Positions 25,305 to 36,899 of a DNA stretch of 64,000 bases are shown here, in pieces (positions within the stretch are counted from its first letter, which is position 1; each line of letters starts with the position of its first letter). Under the pieces are notes generated by a model, which was not told the DNA's origin, did not search any database, and saw only the letters and a list, made by a program, of their open reading frames with translations. The DNA is from Symsagittifera roscoffensis (Eukaryota > Xenacoelomorpha > Acoela > Convolutidae). Location: contig NC_087063.1 in the NCBI RefSeq assembly GCF_963678635.1, positions 48,619,220 to 48,683,219 of the forward strand. Reading direction: 5' to 3'. Made by a program: the position numbers and the translations under genes.

Positions 25305-27209
25305 TCGTTGATTACAATTATTCATTCTCCTCGTGAAAACTAATTCAAAATCAACCAATCAAAATGATTTGCAATCATCGTACTTCTCTGTATACACCAC
25401 CATTTTTATTAGACCTCCAGGTTAAAAACAAGCACTCTATGTCAAAAAATAAGAAAAAATTCAATTAGCCTTAAGATAAAGATCGACATGATCACTGAGC
25501 TCAAAGGCGTTCTACCTCCCAACATCATCTAATCATCCTACAAAAGATTTTACTTTTCAAATGCACCAATTTGGCTAAAAGTATTATGCAGCGATTGCAT
25601 AAAATGTCAATTAATCAAACCTTTTCCTCATCAAAAACATTTAGCGGAAAGCAAGACTTTAAAGAACAAAGTCTACATTTCAATCACAGAATTTTATTTG
25701 ACACCAAAGGCCCTATATCATCCTCTTCGGAAAGAAATTTGTATATATTGATAATAGTTGATGCATTTACGCATTAGGTAGCACTCAATACTGTGCCTCA
25801 TTGTAATGCTTATTATGCTTACACAACACTTTACCAACACTGAAAAGCAAAAATTGGACTACCAGAAATCCTTGTCACAGACAATGGAACAGAATTCATA
25901 AATAATGAATTCTTAACATTATGCAACCTCTTTGTTACAAAACAGAAACCTAGAACATCACATGGATTAGGTGAAAGCATGAACAGTTCTCTACAAGAAT
26001 AACTCCGATGTAATTAAAAGGGAGATGATTTAAAATACACCGGATGGTCAACAGGCGTAAAGTTATTCTCCTTAACATATAAAATTCAAATCACAACAAA
26101 TTTTGGACTATCTCCATTTGAAATAATTTTCAACGAAAAACCACGTAAGCCGATAATGTTCACAGCAAAAACTCTTCAAAAATGCACAAGGTTACTGTCA
26201 ACCCAACAAAGATTCAGTTTGTGATAATCTACCGCCTCACACTAGTGACAAAGATTATTTTCAACATCCACAAAAAATTAGTCTCTGGAACCCATACACA
26301 TAGAATTTTAAATCGAGATAAAAAACATTACGAAATTAGCAAAAAAACGGCAAAAAAAAATTGTTACAAGGACAAAATATTCAATCTAAAATAAATTCAC
26401 GTTTTACACCAGCATCAAACCTAAACTAAGGATTTATTTGTTTTGATCTGAAAATTATTTATTCAGAAAAAGAATTTTGAAACACTATAACCTATCCAAA
26501 AAGGACCCTTTCAAACGAAAACCTGCAGATTTCAAATATACACTTAAAGATCACAATAAAAAAGAAACAATATATTATTGAAACAATATTTTACTATACT
26601 ACCCGACGGAACACGCGCTCCGTGAATGAACACAAATATTTTTCGTCACAAGGCTACAAATCGTTGACAACAGCACACAAAACAACATACAAAAAAAACA
26701 ACAAACTCTAATTATCTATCCCAATGGTCAGATGTTTCTCGGCAGGATATATCAGACAAGCCCCGAAGCAAATTGATCAGAAAACAAGACTAAACCGTAA
26801 GCGAAAAGAACAAACTCTCATACCCAAAACCAAAGTAAAATCATCTCGTCCTATAAAACAACCAAGAAAAGATTATTAAACCTTTTTTCCACAAACTAAA
26901 ATAATAATATAAGTAGAATTTCAGAAACACCCACGGTTGATTAAACAACACAAAAAACATTTTTAGTAAAGCCTTTATTACAATTATTCATTCTCCTCGT
27001 GAAAACTGATTCAAAATCAACCAATCAAAATGATTTGCAATAATAGTATTTCTCTGTTTACACCACCACTTTTATTAGACATCCAGGTCAAAAATAAACA
27101 CTCCAGATCGAAAATAAGAAAAAATTGAATTAGCCTAAAGATAAAGTTCGACATGATTACTGAACTCAAATCCGTTCTACCTCCCAATATCCTCTAATCA
27201 TCCTACAAA
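25290..27209 (+). repeat. Tandem duplication of integrase plus downstream leader
   Basis: Copy one is 24743-25544 and copy two is 25548-27209. The leader portions 25290-25544 and 26968-27209 are near-identical (ATTACAATTATTCATTCTCCTCGTGAAAAC..., CCAATCAAAATGATTTGCAAT). The first integrase copy has lost ~860 bp between its core and the leader. Confidence 0.85.
25548..26910 (+). pseudogene. pol: Integrase, second copy with C-terminal domain, copy 2
   Basis: It repeats the core motifs with stops: FDTKGPISSSSERN, VDAFTH followed by a stop, VTDNGTEFINNEF and GLGESMNSSLQ. Unlike the first copy it continues through GLSPFEIIFNEKPRKPIMF (26108-26163) into a decayed C-terminal region that matches copy 1 at 3534-3983. 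It is non-functional. Confidence 0.8.
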
Positions 27210-27696
27210 CGAGAACAAGACTTAGAAAGTTACCACCGAAATACCCACACTTTCTTTCACCAAAAACTCCTCATATCCAACCCACTTGTCAAAAACCAAT
27301 TCGACCACACTTGGCTTCAACTCCAAAAAAAAATCAAAAAAATTTTTGACAAAGCTAATCATTTTTGGGATGCTTTTTTTCAAACTCAGTTCTACAAAAA
27401 AACTGTTCATTTCAACTTTTCTCTCATTTCTTTCAAAATTTTTTAATTTTGCATTTTTTCATTACCAACTTTTTAGAACTAATAACCCTCTTTTATCTAA
27501 TTTTTTGCAGCCAATTCATTCTTTTTTATTTCTGAATACCAATCTACCTTTCTCTCTCCGAAACCATTGACCACATAGTCAGGTGCGAAACTTAGTGTTT
27601 CATAAAGGACACGAAATGTAGTAAGTAGAAAATATATTTTTATTCTTTCGTAATTTTTCTACTTTTTCTCATATCTCTAATTTTAACAATTCTTAA

Positions 27697-30085
27697 ATGC
27701 ATAGAAAAGGCAATAATTACCTTTGCAAAAGCAACAATTTTGCCAATAGTTTTTGCAGAATAATAATATAAAGAACACAGACCTAATTTTATAAGAACAA
27801 ATAAGATTGCTCAAAATTGCTCATCCACATCCTATCAAAGAATCGCCACCAACCCCTACATCCCAAGAACCCCCGACCACACCGTTATCTAGCCAAACAA
27901 GTCAACCCCAATCATCTACACGTAGCTCATTTGTAGTAAATCCGTATACATTTGAAGAAAGAAACGCATCACTCTCCGAACCATTAATAGCAGCTAGTCG
28001 TCAAGCGCCACTAAGTGAACCACAATACGAGCCAACATATAACATCTCACTTCAACCCCTCACTTAAACAAGAACTTAATAGAACCAAAACCCAAATCCA
28101 AAACTTAACACCTACAGTAGATAGATACATTTTTCACTTCCGACGAAACCGGAATCTTGCCACACCAAGAGTTCATTTTAACATACCCTCATCACCATCA
28201 TCGACCCCTTTAAATCTTTCTAGTAACACTATACAAAGCCCCCTTCATCATTTCAAATGAGTACCCAACAAAATACCCTAAATAATCCATAGGCATTTCA
28301 TCAGATACCTTTTTTATCATTGCCAGAAATTCTCTCATCTCCATCAACACCTTCAGAAACAAGTCAAACACCAGCAACTACATTTCCCACAAATTTTCCA
28401 AATAACCTAGACGACAGATATCGTTAACTTCAAGTTACAGTTCACTTTTACGATTAGATTGGAACACTTTTTTAGCACCCGCTCCACGTTTTGGCCAACA
28501 GCTCGACATTAATCTACAACATTGTTTGGCACTCAAAAGACTACAATATAGACACGATATTCATAAAGATATACAAGAACATAATATCCAAATCCTTGCC
28601 CAACATAACTTAACCCTTAAATAGAAAACTACCGTAAATTTAAATAATTTGGTACATCATACATTACCCCTATCTCCACCAAATATAACAGCTCAATATT
28701 TGCCCCCTCCATTTATCACAACAGACTTATCTACAAGTACGATCGATACGCAAAAAAGACAATAGAATAAATAACATTCTCAAATCCCTTTTGAGGATTA
28801 TCATACGCATATATCCTTCCATAGTTTATCTAATGAAAAAATTTTCCCAACTTGTTCTTTTAGAGTCCATACCTCATCAAAATCCTTCCTCCAGAGCAGG
28901 ACCACAGGACCTCCTTGTTAGACTTAATGATTGTGAAAAAAACCAACAAAAAACTCTAAATAAATACGCAATTAATCAAGTAATACAATGCGAATCTGGA
29001 ACACAGGACATCCAATCAGCATTGATAGCATAGCAGCTACACTTTACTCAAAAGCTTGAGCTACAACTCAAACATGATATAAATTTAAGCAAAATTCTCT
29101 TAAAAGAAAGTACATTGTTCACAAGTCTCAACAGCAATAAAAATAAATTCGACCATGAATCTTTTCATCAAAGTAATATCGAAAGACTTTTACATCTCAA
29201 CAATGAATATTGCAAAAAACGAAGAAAAACTTTTAAACTTGTCACAAATAAAGGCACAAATCGTAAATTAGTCAGTTTTCAAATTTCTTGAGACTCTGCT
29301 CACCAAGCAGAATTTGAACGATATCAATTTCAAATTAAATATGATGATAAATTCCCGTATCATGGCGCACATGGACGTTTAGCTTACGATTTCATGATAA
29401 CAATTGGATACCACACATCAGAATCAGTAGCTAATCAAATTGTAAAGCTGACACTAAAAATAAAGGCTACCTAGAAATATTGTTTTTCGATTGGAAAATT
29501 CAACTAGAAAAAGTATAATTAACACGAGATTTGAAAGACGATACCATAATGTATCAAGGAAGACGCTTACCGGGTAAAAATTATCAAGGATATTGTGACC
29601 TCACTACAAAAACACAGGCAACCATAGTTTGGTTCCCTGAAGACACATTTACCACATTTCAAGTCGCTGAAATTTTTGCAAGATTGATAAAATTTCACCA
29701 AAATTACCCTTTAGAATCTGTTCCTTCGGATAATATTAACCCTAATCGAATAAGATCAAAGCCAGAAAATATAGAATTATAGATGGTGTAGAAAATAAAT
29801 TAACACGCTTTCAAGTTTACTCTGAAATGGAACACGGTTGTATATATCCCAAACCACTATTCAAAACACATTATTCAGAAATTCGTGTAGAAAATGACAA
29901 AAGTTTTGACAGGTAAAACAGGCAAATTAATTATTGACCCAGCACACCCATATTAAAATCGAGAAGACAGAAAATCCTAAATTCCAGTAACAAAAATGCA
30001 GTAAAAACTGGCAGAGAATTCACCCAGAAGATAATGATAAAACACAATTACAAGAACTTTCATTTATAAATGACATTTCAAACGA
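27697..30085 (+). pseudogene. env: Env-like gene, truncated, copy 2
   Basis: The start is inferred from the conserved leader CIEKAIITFAKATILPIVFA/E near 27697-27765, a plausible signal peptide although its ATG is displaced. An open stretch 27807-28067 carries NPYTFEERNASLSEPL and SRQAPLSEPQYEPTY. Later open pieces include 29531-29782 (PGKNYQGYCDL, WFPEDTFTTFQVAEIFARL). At about 30080 the frame stops and the sequence jumps straight into ORF4, so ~2.5 kb homologous to copy 1 6990-8640 or so, including the membrane-proximal half and the ATGA junction, is deleted. Stops are frequent. Confidence 0.65.
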
Positions 30086-30088
30086 TTC

Positions 30089-31800
30089 ATGGACTCAAGC
30101 GATTCAATTCAAACAGTTTTTAACACCATATCTAACTATAAAAATTCTGATGTAGAAACCCCTGACGAATATCTTGACTCCGGACCTAGCCGTACAAACT
30201 TTTCCCCACCACATTTCCAACCCATTGCTTCCCAACTTCACGATGAAACCTCTCCCTCTTCATACACTGACGCTACCCCTATCTTTCCCCATTGTCATCT
30301 AATCAACCCGACAAACCTAGCCCCATGACCGACAATCAACTAGAGCATAAACTAGATATTTTATAACTCATCAACAACACCTCCTTGACACAAATAACCC
30401 AATAACAATTCATCAGCTAACGCACTCAGCCTCAACACCTAAATCCTTAACTCATTCAATTCATTTTGCAACTACAAGTGCACTCAGAGTTTTTAATTGA
30501 AAGCTCCCTAACGCTTCACCTCAATTTTTTATCAGACGTCCACGCTCAACCTGACTGGATTCCCATCACCCTCAACACACTAACAGTTTAGTTATTCTTT
30601 AACCCCAAAATTTTTAACTCACAACTTACCATTTTTTCCCAATTTTACAGACTCTATGACTGACAATGCAAGCCAACTGAACCCTCTCGTTGATGAAAAT
30701 ATGCTAGTTCTCACACTCTCCTGAATCACATACTACAACTTTACTAATCCACTGAAAGTCCCTTTAAAAAACAACCCCGAAGATAATGAAATCTGATTTT
30801 CTTTCAGCCACCGACTAATCACCGCATTCAACGAGAATCAATTCACTACTATTGGCTCAAACCAAACCCTAAATAGTTTCCTAGCAACACGCGCTAATCG
30901 ATTTTTCATTAACCATTACGATCATGCTGTCACCAGATACTTGGAAGATAACCCACACGAAGACGATCCAAAAACTAATCCTCAACTAACAGAAAATTTT
31001 TTCATCGGATCAGAATATATATTCCACCTAGCTTGCACTAATAAAAAACTTGAAAACATAATCGCTCGCGCACTAACAAACACCAAAGTCTACGAACTAT
31101 TTTTCAGTAAATTTAACCATTGCGCACTCGTATTTCCCTTCCTCACACCCAAGAAAAAGAACATGCTAAAGACCAAACTAACCCACGTACACAAATTATA
31201 AATTTATACTAAAACAATAGATCATCAAATCAACAGCCCGTAACCCACAACATCGTCTTATGTTCATCAACTCAATGTACACATCACCATTATTCCTAAA
31301 TTTCACCTATTGTATTAAATCTAATAACTTACACGGCATCCTCGGTAATTTTAATACCGAGACAGACCCATCACCTACAACACCTTCCCCATTGATGACG
31401 CTCGCCCAATAATAATTCCCCATGAATATATACAGCCCATTGAAATAACCCTACTCGAACACATACACGGTACTAAATTTAGTCGCATGCTTTATCACCT
31501 AATCCATAACACGAATCATGATTTTTCAACACTTACCGATGAAATAAATATCATCAGAGCGCTTGAACTTCTATGGCCTCTGCTTTGCACTAAAAACGTA
31601 ATCCACATGCTTTCTAAGCTTCTTGTAACATCTGACAAGATCAAAACTAACTTCCCCCATGGTTTTTTTATCTGAAACAGAACCCCTCGTAAGTATGAAT
31701 TTTTTTTATAAACACTAACAAACAAAACAAGACACTCACCATTTTAATACGTGTTATTCACATTTTTTTTAGATTTCACCAGTCATTCATCTAAAACAAT
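30089..31800 (+). pseudogene. ORF4 of family A, copy 2
   Basis: The product is unknown. It begins within the Ser/Pro-rich part (SDVETPDEYLDSGPS, 30089-30328), having lost its own start in the env deletion. The folded part is best seen at 30941-31201 (NPQLTENFFIGSEYIFHL; FPFLTPKKKNM) and 31380-31680 (IIIPHEYIQPIEI; IIRALELLWPLLCTKNVIHML). These align with copy 3 ORF4 residue for residue in many places, so the protein was under selection before decay. A GT-AG intron at 31689-31772 lies at its end. Confidence 0.6.
31689..31772 (+). other. Small intron at 3' end of ORF4, copy 2
   Basis: The donor CTCGTAAGTATG and acceptor CATTTTTTTTAG bound 84 bases at the same place as in copies 1 and 3. Confidence 0.6.
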
Positions 31801-31809
31801 GAAATCGAA

Positions 31810-33542
31810 ATCAAAAATTACAAACTCTGTTTATAATTTTTAAAAATTAGTGTAACAATGAAACTGCATTATCCAAGTGCAGTAAATTTCATAACCAATG
31901 CAAAAAGCTAATAATTCTGCAGTAAATTTCAAAAAAAGTCGAAGTAAGAAAGAAAAGGATGCAAATAAATTACAAGCAACTAACTTTTTTTGCGTGCTTC
32001 GTTTATAGCTCAATTTTTGTCCTTAACTCGACCACATTTCACACACTCTTCCCACCAAATTCGCACAAATTGCCCACGTAGAATTGTTTAATAAATGAAT
32101 TTTAAGTTTCAACAATAACTGATCACAACTCTAACTTGTTTTCACGCGTTTTAAACTTTCCTTTAATCCGGTTGGAAAGATTTATAAGTAAGCTAAGACT
32201 AAGCAACGCAGCTTACTAATACCAGAAAACCAACCGCATGTATAAGAAAGTCCCATGGTACTCAGACCAGATTAAACCCAGATTAAAACTGGATACATTT
32301 TTCTTTTGAAACCCACTTTCAAGTTTTTTTACAACCATTTAAAACACCAAAATGTCAAAAAGAAAAACCAAAATTAGAACATTTTGTTTTTGATAAGAGG
32401 TCACAACTAAAAGTAAAATAAAAATACCGAAGGAAAAGAACAAAAAATTGAACATAAAAAGAGACTCTGCTCGAAGAGACGATAAAAATATACTCCCCCA
32501 ACTGGCCTAACCACCAGTAGGACGTCCTGAGCATGCTCTATAGCCGGCCTTGCCATCCGCGCTACACCACGCTTATGACCTACACCCAATTTTTGACGAG
32601 AGTTGCTCTAGGGTGAGCGAGTTTTTAAAATAACCGAAACTAAAAAAAACGCTTTTGCGAAAACAACCAATAGAACACCATAACTAAAACTGATCTCACT
32701 AGCAAGATATAGATTTATTTTAAAATGTAAAAGATTTCTTAGAGCAATTGGAACGAGCAGCAAAGAGAGATGAAAACTGGACGACACTGTGACTCTGGAA
32801 TGGCAAATCTATTGGTTTGTTGTAGTATTCACAACCCTCGGAGTATTTGAAGTATGGACGCAACATCGCAGCAAAGGAACCCATTTAAGAAGAACAATAG
32901 CCAACTCGATGATGACTTCCCATACAGATCCCAGTCACTCGGCGCTTCACACAGAAAGGTCAAACTTCATTTTGCACGTAGTCTCGCTCTAGCTTAACAA
33001 AAACGACACATTATTGCATCAGTCTGAAATCTTGACGATCTAGGCGATCTAGAATAAAACGAGACCCACTTCTGGAGCACGAACAACTACCCTTCTTTTT
33101 TCTACGAAGACAACTACATCTCTCCTACAAGTCACTGCTTCAAAAGAAAACGACTCGAAAAACAAATCTTTCCATCCATTCTTCACAACTATAAACAATC
33201 TGAAAACTAAGAACTCTCTATACCCCGGATGGAAGGAACCAGTTTAAAACTAGTATTCATCGCCAATTATATTCTTGATAAAACTATCTCTTAATATATA
33301 TCTTACTAACCAATCATGATCCATAAATAAGTTGTTTTCCTTTGGAACAAGTTCCAGATGTCTAACCAGCAAATACCATTATACGCTAGATCTATTGAGA
33401 CTAGGAGATATAAGAGTAAGATTAAGATTGGTAATAGACTAAGAAGTTGCACGAATCTATCCGGCCGAAAAAAAGATGACGAACAGATCGTGTACCTTAT
33501 CTGAAATTACTCTATAAGTAAGCCACTCCACGCTAAAACTCC
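31810..33542 (+). repeat. 3' untranslated and LTR region, copy 2
   Basis: It contains two GCAGTAAATTTC motifs (about 31880 and 31919), the AATCCGGTTGGAAAG segment (about 32165), and the GC-rich block ACTGGCCTAACCACCAG with the palindrome GGACGTCC and GAGCATGCTC (32498-32540). A small ORF starting ATGGCAAATCT at 32800 and the terminal block 33410-33542 follow. Confidence 0.65.
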
Positions 33543-33546
33543 TTAC

Positions 33547-33760
33547 CTTTTCCGCCATTTTTTTTTTCATTACATTTTTCAAATAAAGTCACCATAATAT
33601 CAATTTGATACAGATCAACTTCTTGGGGAAAAAACATTGGAAAAAACTTTTTGACTGAATCTAGCCCGAGTTCAAAAAAACGTGCCTCATTGATTGCATA
33701 CGGTACTTTCCTCATCAACCGGTTATCTAATAAAAAAACATGGGTTTTCTCAAAATTCAT
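33547..33760 (-). CDS. Candidate host exon ending in a splice donor
   Basis: The reading starts at ATG 33760 (MNFEKTHVFLLDNRLMRK) and stays open through EVDLYQIDIMVTLFEKCN and KKNGGKG. It meets AG/GTAAGG at 33546-33547, a good donor. It abuts the LTR end of retroelement copy 2, suggesting the element landed in the intron right beside the donor. No family was recognised and no partner exon was found, so it could also be a chance ORF of 71 codons. Confidence 0.3.
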
Positions 33761-34960
33761 TTTTTAATTTCGTAATGCGCTTTCTACAAAACCATATATC
33801 CAAATCTGCCGTTTTTGAAGGCATTTTTCAACTGGTAGTTGTCCTGCCATGTGAAAAAAACTCACTCTTATTCTTGTAGCGTAAAGACACTACATTAGAT
33901 TAGAAAATGTTTCGGTTTTAACCATCATGCTTCACGGTTGCATACAGCAACCAACTATTGGTATGTAGACAATATAAATGGGAGCAATTTCTGCAGTAAC
34001 GCTGAAACCTTGCTTAGTTGACTTTCTCAATTCCGTCGGGAGCACCTGAAAAGCTGACTTGCTGAGTAAACGTTTTTAAAAAATGTTTAAACTAAGTGGT
34101 TTCAAACGTGTAACAAATTTCACGTAATCACTTTAAAGCTCTTGAATCATGCATCCAAGGCTATATCTCAATCAGAAGAGATATTTTTAGTCCCCAAATA
34201 ACATCTAATGTATGAGGTATAAAACGGGACCAACAACAAGACTTGTTAGTTGAACGACGCAACGTCGGTCTTGAGGCTAATATCCCTTTCACACAATGCT
34301 CCGTCTGTATCGTCCGTGTTCGAACCAATCAGACAAATCGCAACAATTAATATGTGATCACCCTTTTAGAAACGAAGCCATCAATGAGTTGTCTGTTTTC
34401 TAAAAAATCATATATGTCATTTTCAGCTTCTTTTTGACAGGATTGTCTTATATGTGACTCCTATCGTGGTCTCATATGATGATTTTTGTGATGTGGGAAG
34501 AAGTTACAATATGTGAGTTGTTTTTCAGTATAGATGTTCTGATTTAGTTTTTTATAGAATGCAGAGGCTGAATACGACTTGGACTTGGATACTGGTCTCT
34601 ACAGCTGTTTCAACGTTGATCTGGTCTGGCAGTGACTTTTCATCTCGGTATGGTCTCGCTAGGGTTATGAGCTTTGAGCTGTCTCGAACTTGCGAAGAAT
34701 TGGTGGAAAATGCAGTCGAGGTTCCTAGCCTCCAATTTTTTCTCGGTGTTCTCCTTTGTTTAGAGATGGCATGCTTTATGGGTGGTCTTAGATTCAGTTG
34801 CCTCAATTTAGTTTTGGCAAAATGACATGTTAGTAAATCATTTTTCAATAAGTATGCAAGAAAAGCATTCTATCCTGTTTCATAAATTTGAAAACAGATC
34901 CTACTCATAAAATGTCTAGAATGGAAATAAAAGTATATTGAGTTGGGATGGATCTCTAAC
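33761..34960. other. Region between retroelement copies 2 and 3
   Basis: This is non-repetitive AT-rich DNA lying between two head-to-head LTR ends. A stretch at 34555-34830 is open on both strands, but neither translation resembles a known family and there are no splice signals that I trust. Confidence 0.35.
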
Positions 34961-34961
34961 T

Positions 34962-36820
34962 CATAGAGTAACTTCAGATAAGGTACACCGTCTGCTCGTC
35001 ACGCTACCTTATTTTGGGCCGGATAGATTCGTGTAACTTCTTAGTCTAATACCGATCTTAATCTTACTCTTATATCTCTTAGTCTCAATAGATCTAGAGT
35101 ATACTGGTTTGTTACGAGTCCGTCTCTTGGAGAAAGCAACTAGTTTGTAAGTTAAATTCAAAATACTCTGGTGCTGAAATTACAAGTAATTTCGGCACTT
35201 ACAAATAAGTGGGTTGTTAGTTTGATGGAATGTGATTGGTTAGTCTTCAATATTTTATAGGGATAAAATATCTAATTTATAACCAATAATAATATATAGT
35301 TTGGATCAGGTTCCACCCATCCGGGGTTTACAGAGTTTTAGTTCTTTTGACTTCTTTCTGTAATGAAGGATTGATGATGATCGTTTGTCTTTCGCGAGTA
35401 CCATTTCTGTTTCGTCCTTGGAGGTGTGAGCTCCAGGAAGCTGGAATCATCGAGGTTGTTTTGTCATTCAACGATGACTGAGACCGCCAACAAAATCAAT
35501 CTGATTTCTAAATGGTTTCTTATGGTCGTCTGTTTTTGATCGGTGTGGAGAACTGTGTTTCGATCTGATTTGGGAATGGCGTGAAGCTCGAGTTTGGAGG
35601 GAATGCCTTGTAACTCGGATCTGTACGTATACTTGAACATCGAGGTGGTCATTGGTCTGTTTCAATGAAGTCCTTTGCTTCGGAGTCAAGTCGTACTTCA
35701 AATCCTTTGAGTTGTGGTTGTGAGCGACATATCGGTTGTGTTTAGCCATTCTATGGGTTGAGTGTGATGAGGTCGTCTTAGCTGGTTGATGCTCGTCTTC
35801 GTGATTGTGTATGGTCTATATTACTACATTATATAATTTACATAAATAAATGTTTATTTAGTTCTTCTTTTTAGTTATGATTTTTTATTAGCTTTTATCG
35901 CGAAAGCTCTTATTTTTAGTCCAGTTATTTCAAAAGAGTTACTCACACTTGAGTACCTCTTATCAAAAATAAGGAGTGTGTCACAAAGCGTGTGATCTAG
36001 CGCGGTGGGTTAGGACGGCTATTAAGCATGCTCAGGACGTCCTCTTCTGGTGGGTTAGGCCAAGAGTGAGGGTATGATTACATGCTGGATTTTATGAGGT
36101 CCTGTTTTGTGTTAACTTTTTATATCATGTTTGTTACTGGTTTTTTCCTTTTGTTGTTTTGGTTATGTCCTTTTCTCAAAAATCAAATTGTTTGGTTTGG
36201 GTTTGTCTTTCGACTTTTTGGTGTTTTATGCTTTCTTTTTTAAACTTATCAAAAGTCTTCAAAAGAATAAATTATCGGTTCTTTAAGCTGGTTTAATCCG
36301 GTTTGGGTACCGTGGGTTTTCTTTTCTTAGTCATGCTGTTAGTTTGTGGTTTATGGTGTTTAGTAAGCTGCGTTGGTTAGTTGGGATTATTATATAGTTC
36401 CTTTCCAACCGGGTTAAAAGAAAATTTGAAACTTGTTACTAGTTTTGAGTTGTTATTAGTGAAAGTTAAAACTTAAAACCATTATTTTAAACCATTCGTC
36501 GTGGGAGAGCTGTGCGAGTGTGGATAGAGTTTAAGTGCGAGTGAATTGATTCTTGAAAAGGTTATTACTGCTAACATTTGTATAGATTTACTGCTGAAAA
36601 CTTTAAATTTTACTGCTTTGTGGGGGTTGAAATTATTAAATGATGTTCATTGTATCTAGATTTACTACATCGGCGAAAAGATATTATAGATGAATTTACT
36701 ACTCTGGAGAAGAAATTTTACTGCATCATTTATTGCAGTTTGTTAATAGGAGTTTATAATTTATAAAAGAGTTTGCAATTTTTTATTTTTGTTTTCTGTT
36801 TGTAGATGATGGTGATCTAA
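34962..36820 (-). repeat. 3' untranslated and LTR region, copy 3
   Basis: Reverse-complement homology runs to 9889-11779 and 31810-33542. Several AGTAAAT/GCAGTAAA motifs occur between 36560 and 36730. The GC-rich block lies at 35990-36070 and a 93-codon ORF at 35468-35749. The terminal block AGATATAAGAGTAAGATTAAGATC... ends near 34962. Confidence 0.65.
35468..35749 (-). CDS. Small basic ORF inside the LTR region
   Basis: It encodes 93 residues starting MAKHNRYVAHNHNSKDLKYD, rich in His, Arg, Lys and Ser, with no hydrophobic segment. The corresponding ATG and first residues exist in copy 1 (10902, MANFLVCC) and copy 2 (32800, MANLLVCC). Later segments resemble each other in register (KQR.S/PFKKNN.QLD.D), although copies 1 and 2 carry a stop near codon 16. 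It could be a small regulatory protein or merely conserved LTR nucleotide sequence. The function is unknown. Confidence 0.3.
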   Translation of the reverse strand: MAKHNRYVAHNHNSKDLKYDLTPKQRTSLKQTNDHLDVQVYVQIRVTRHSLQTRASRHSQIRSKHSSPHRSKTDDHKKPFRNQIDFVGGLSHR

Positions 36821-36823
36821 AGA

Positions 36824-36899
36824 CTAAAAAAAAAATTTAAAACGAAATGGTTAGTTTGTTTCAAACTGATTAGTTACAAGTTATTTATTTCATACTTAC
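36824..36899 (-). other. Small intron at 3' end of ORF4, copy 3
   Basis: On the minus strand, the donor CTAG/GTAAGTATG and acceptor TTTTTTTTTAG bound 76 bases, homologous to 9779-9866 and 31689-31772. Confidence 0.55.

Larger units (their letters stand above)
16254..33542 (+). mobile_element. Family A LTR retroelement, copy 2
   Basis: This is the most complete copy: LTR end fragment, primer-binding site, duplicated leader, gag, protease, RT, RNase H, integrase (expanded by tandem duplication), truncated env, ORF4 and 3' LTR region. The length of ~17.3 kb is inflated by duplications of leader and integrase and reduced by a deletion in env at about 30080. Stops occur in every gene. Its right end falls directly beside a short minus-strand ORF with a splice donor (33541-33760). 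Confidence 0.8.

Noticed and set aside
34552-34848. Open frames on both strands of a 300-bp stretch
   Set aside because: Neither translation resembles a known family, and dual-strand openness is expected by chance in this composition.
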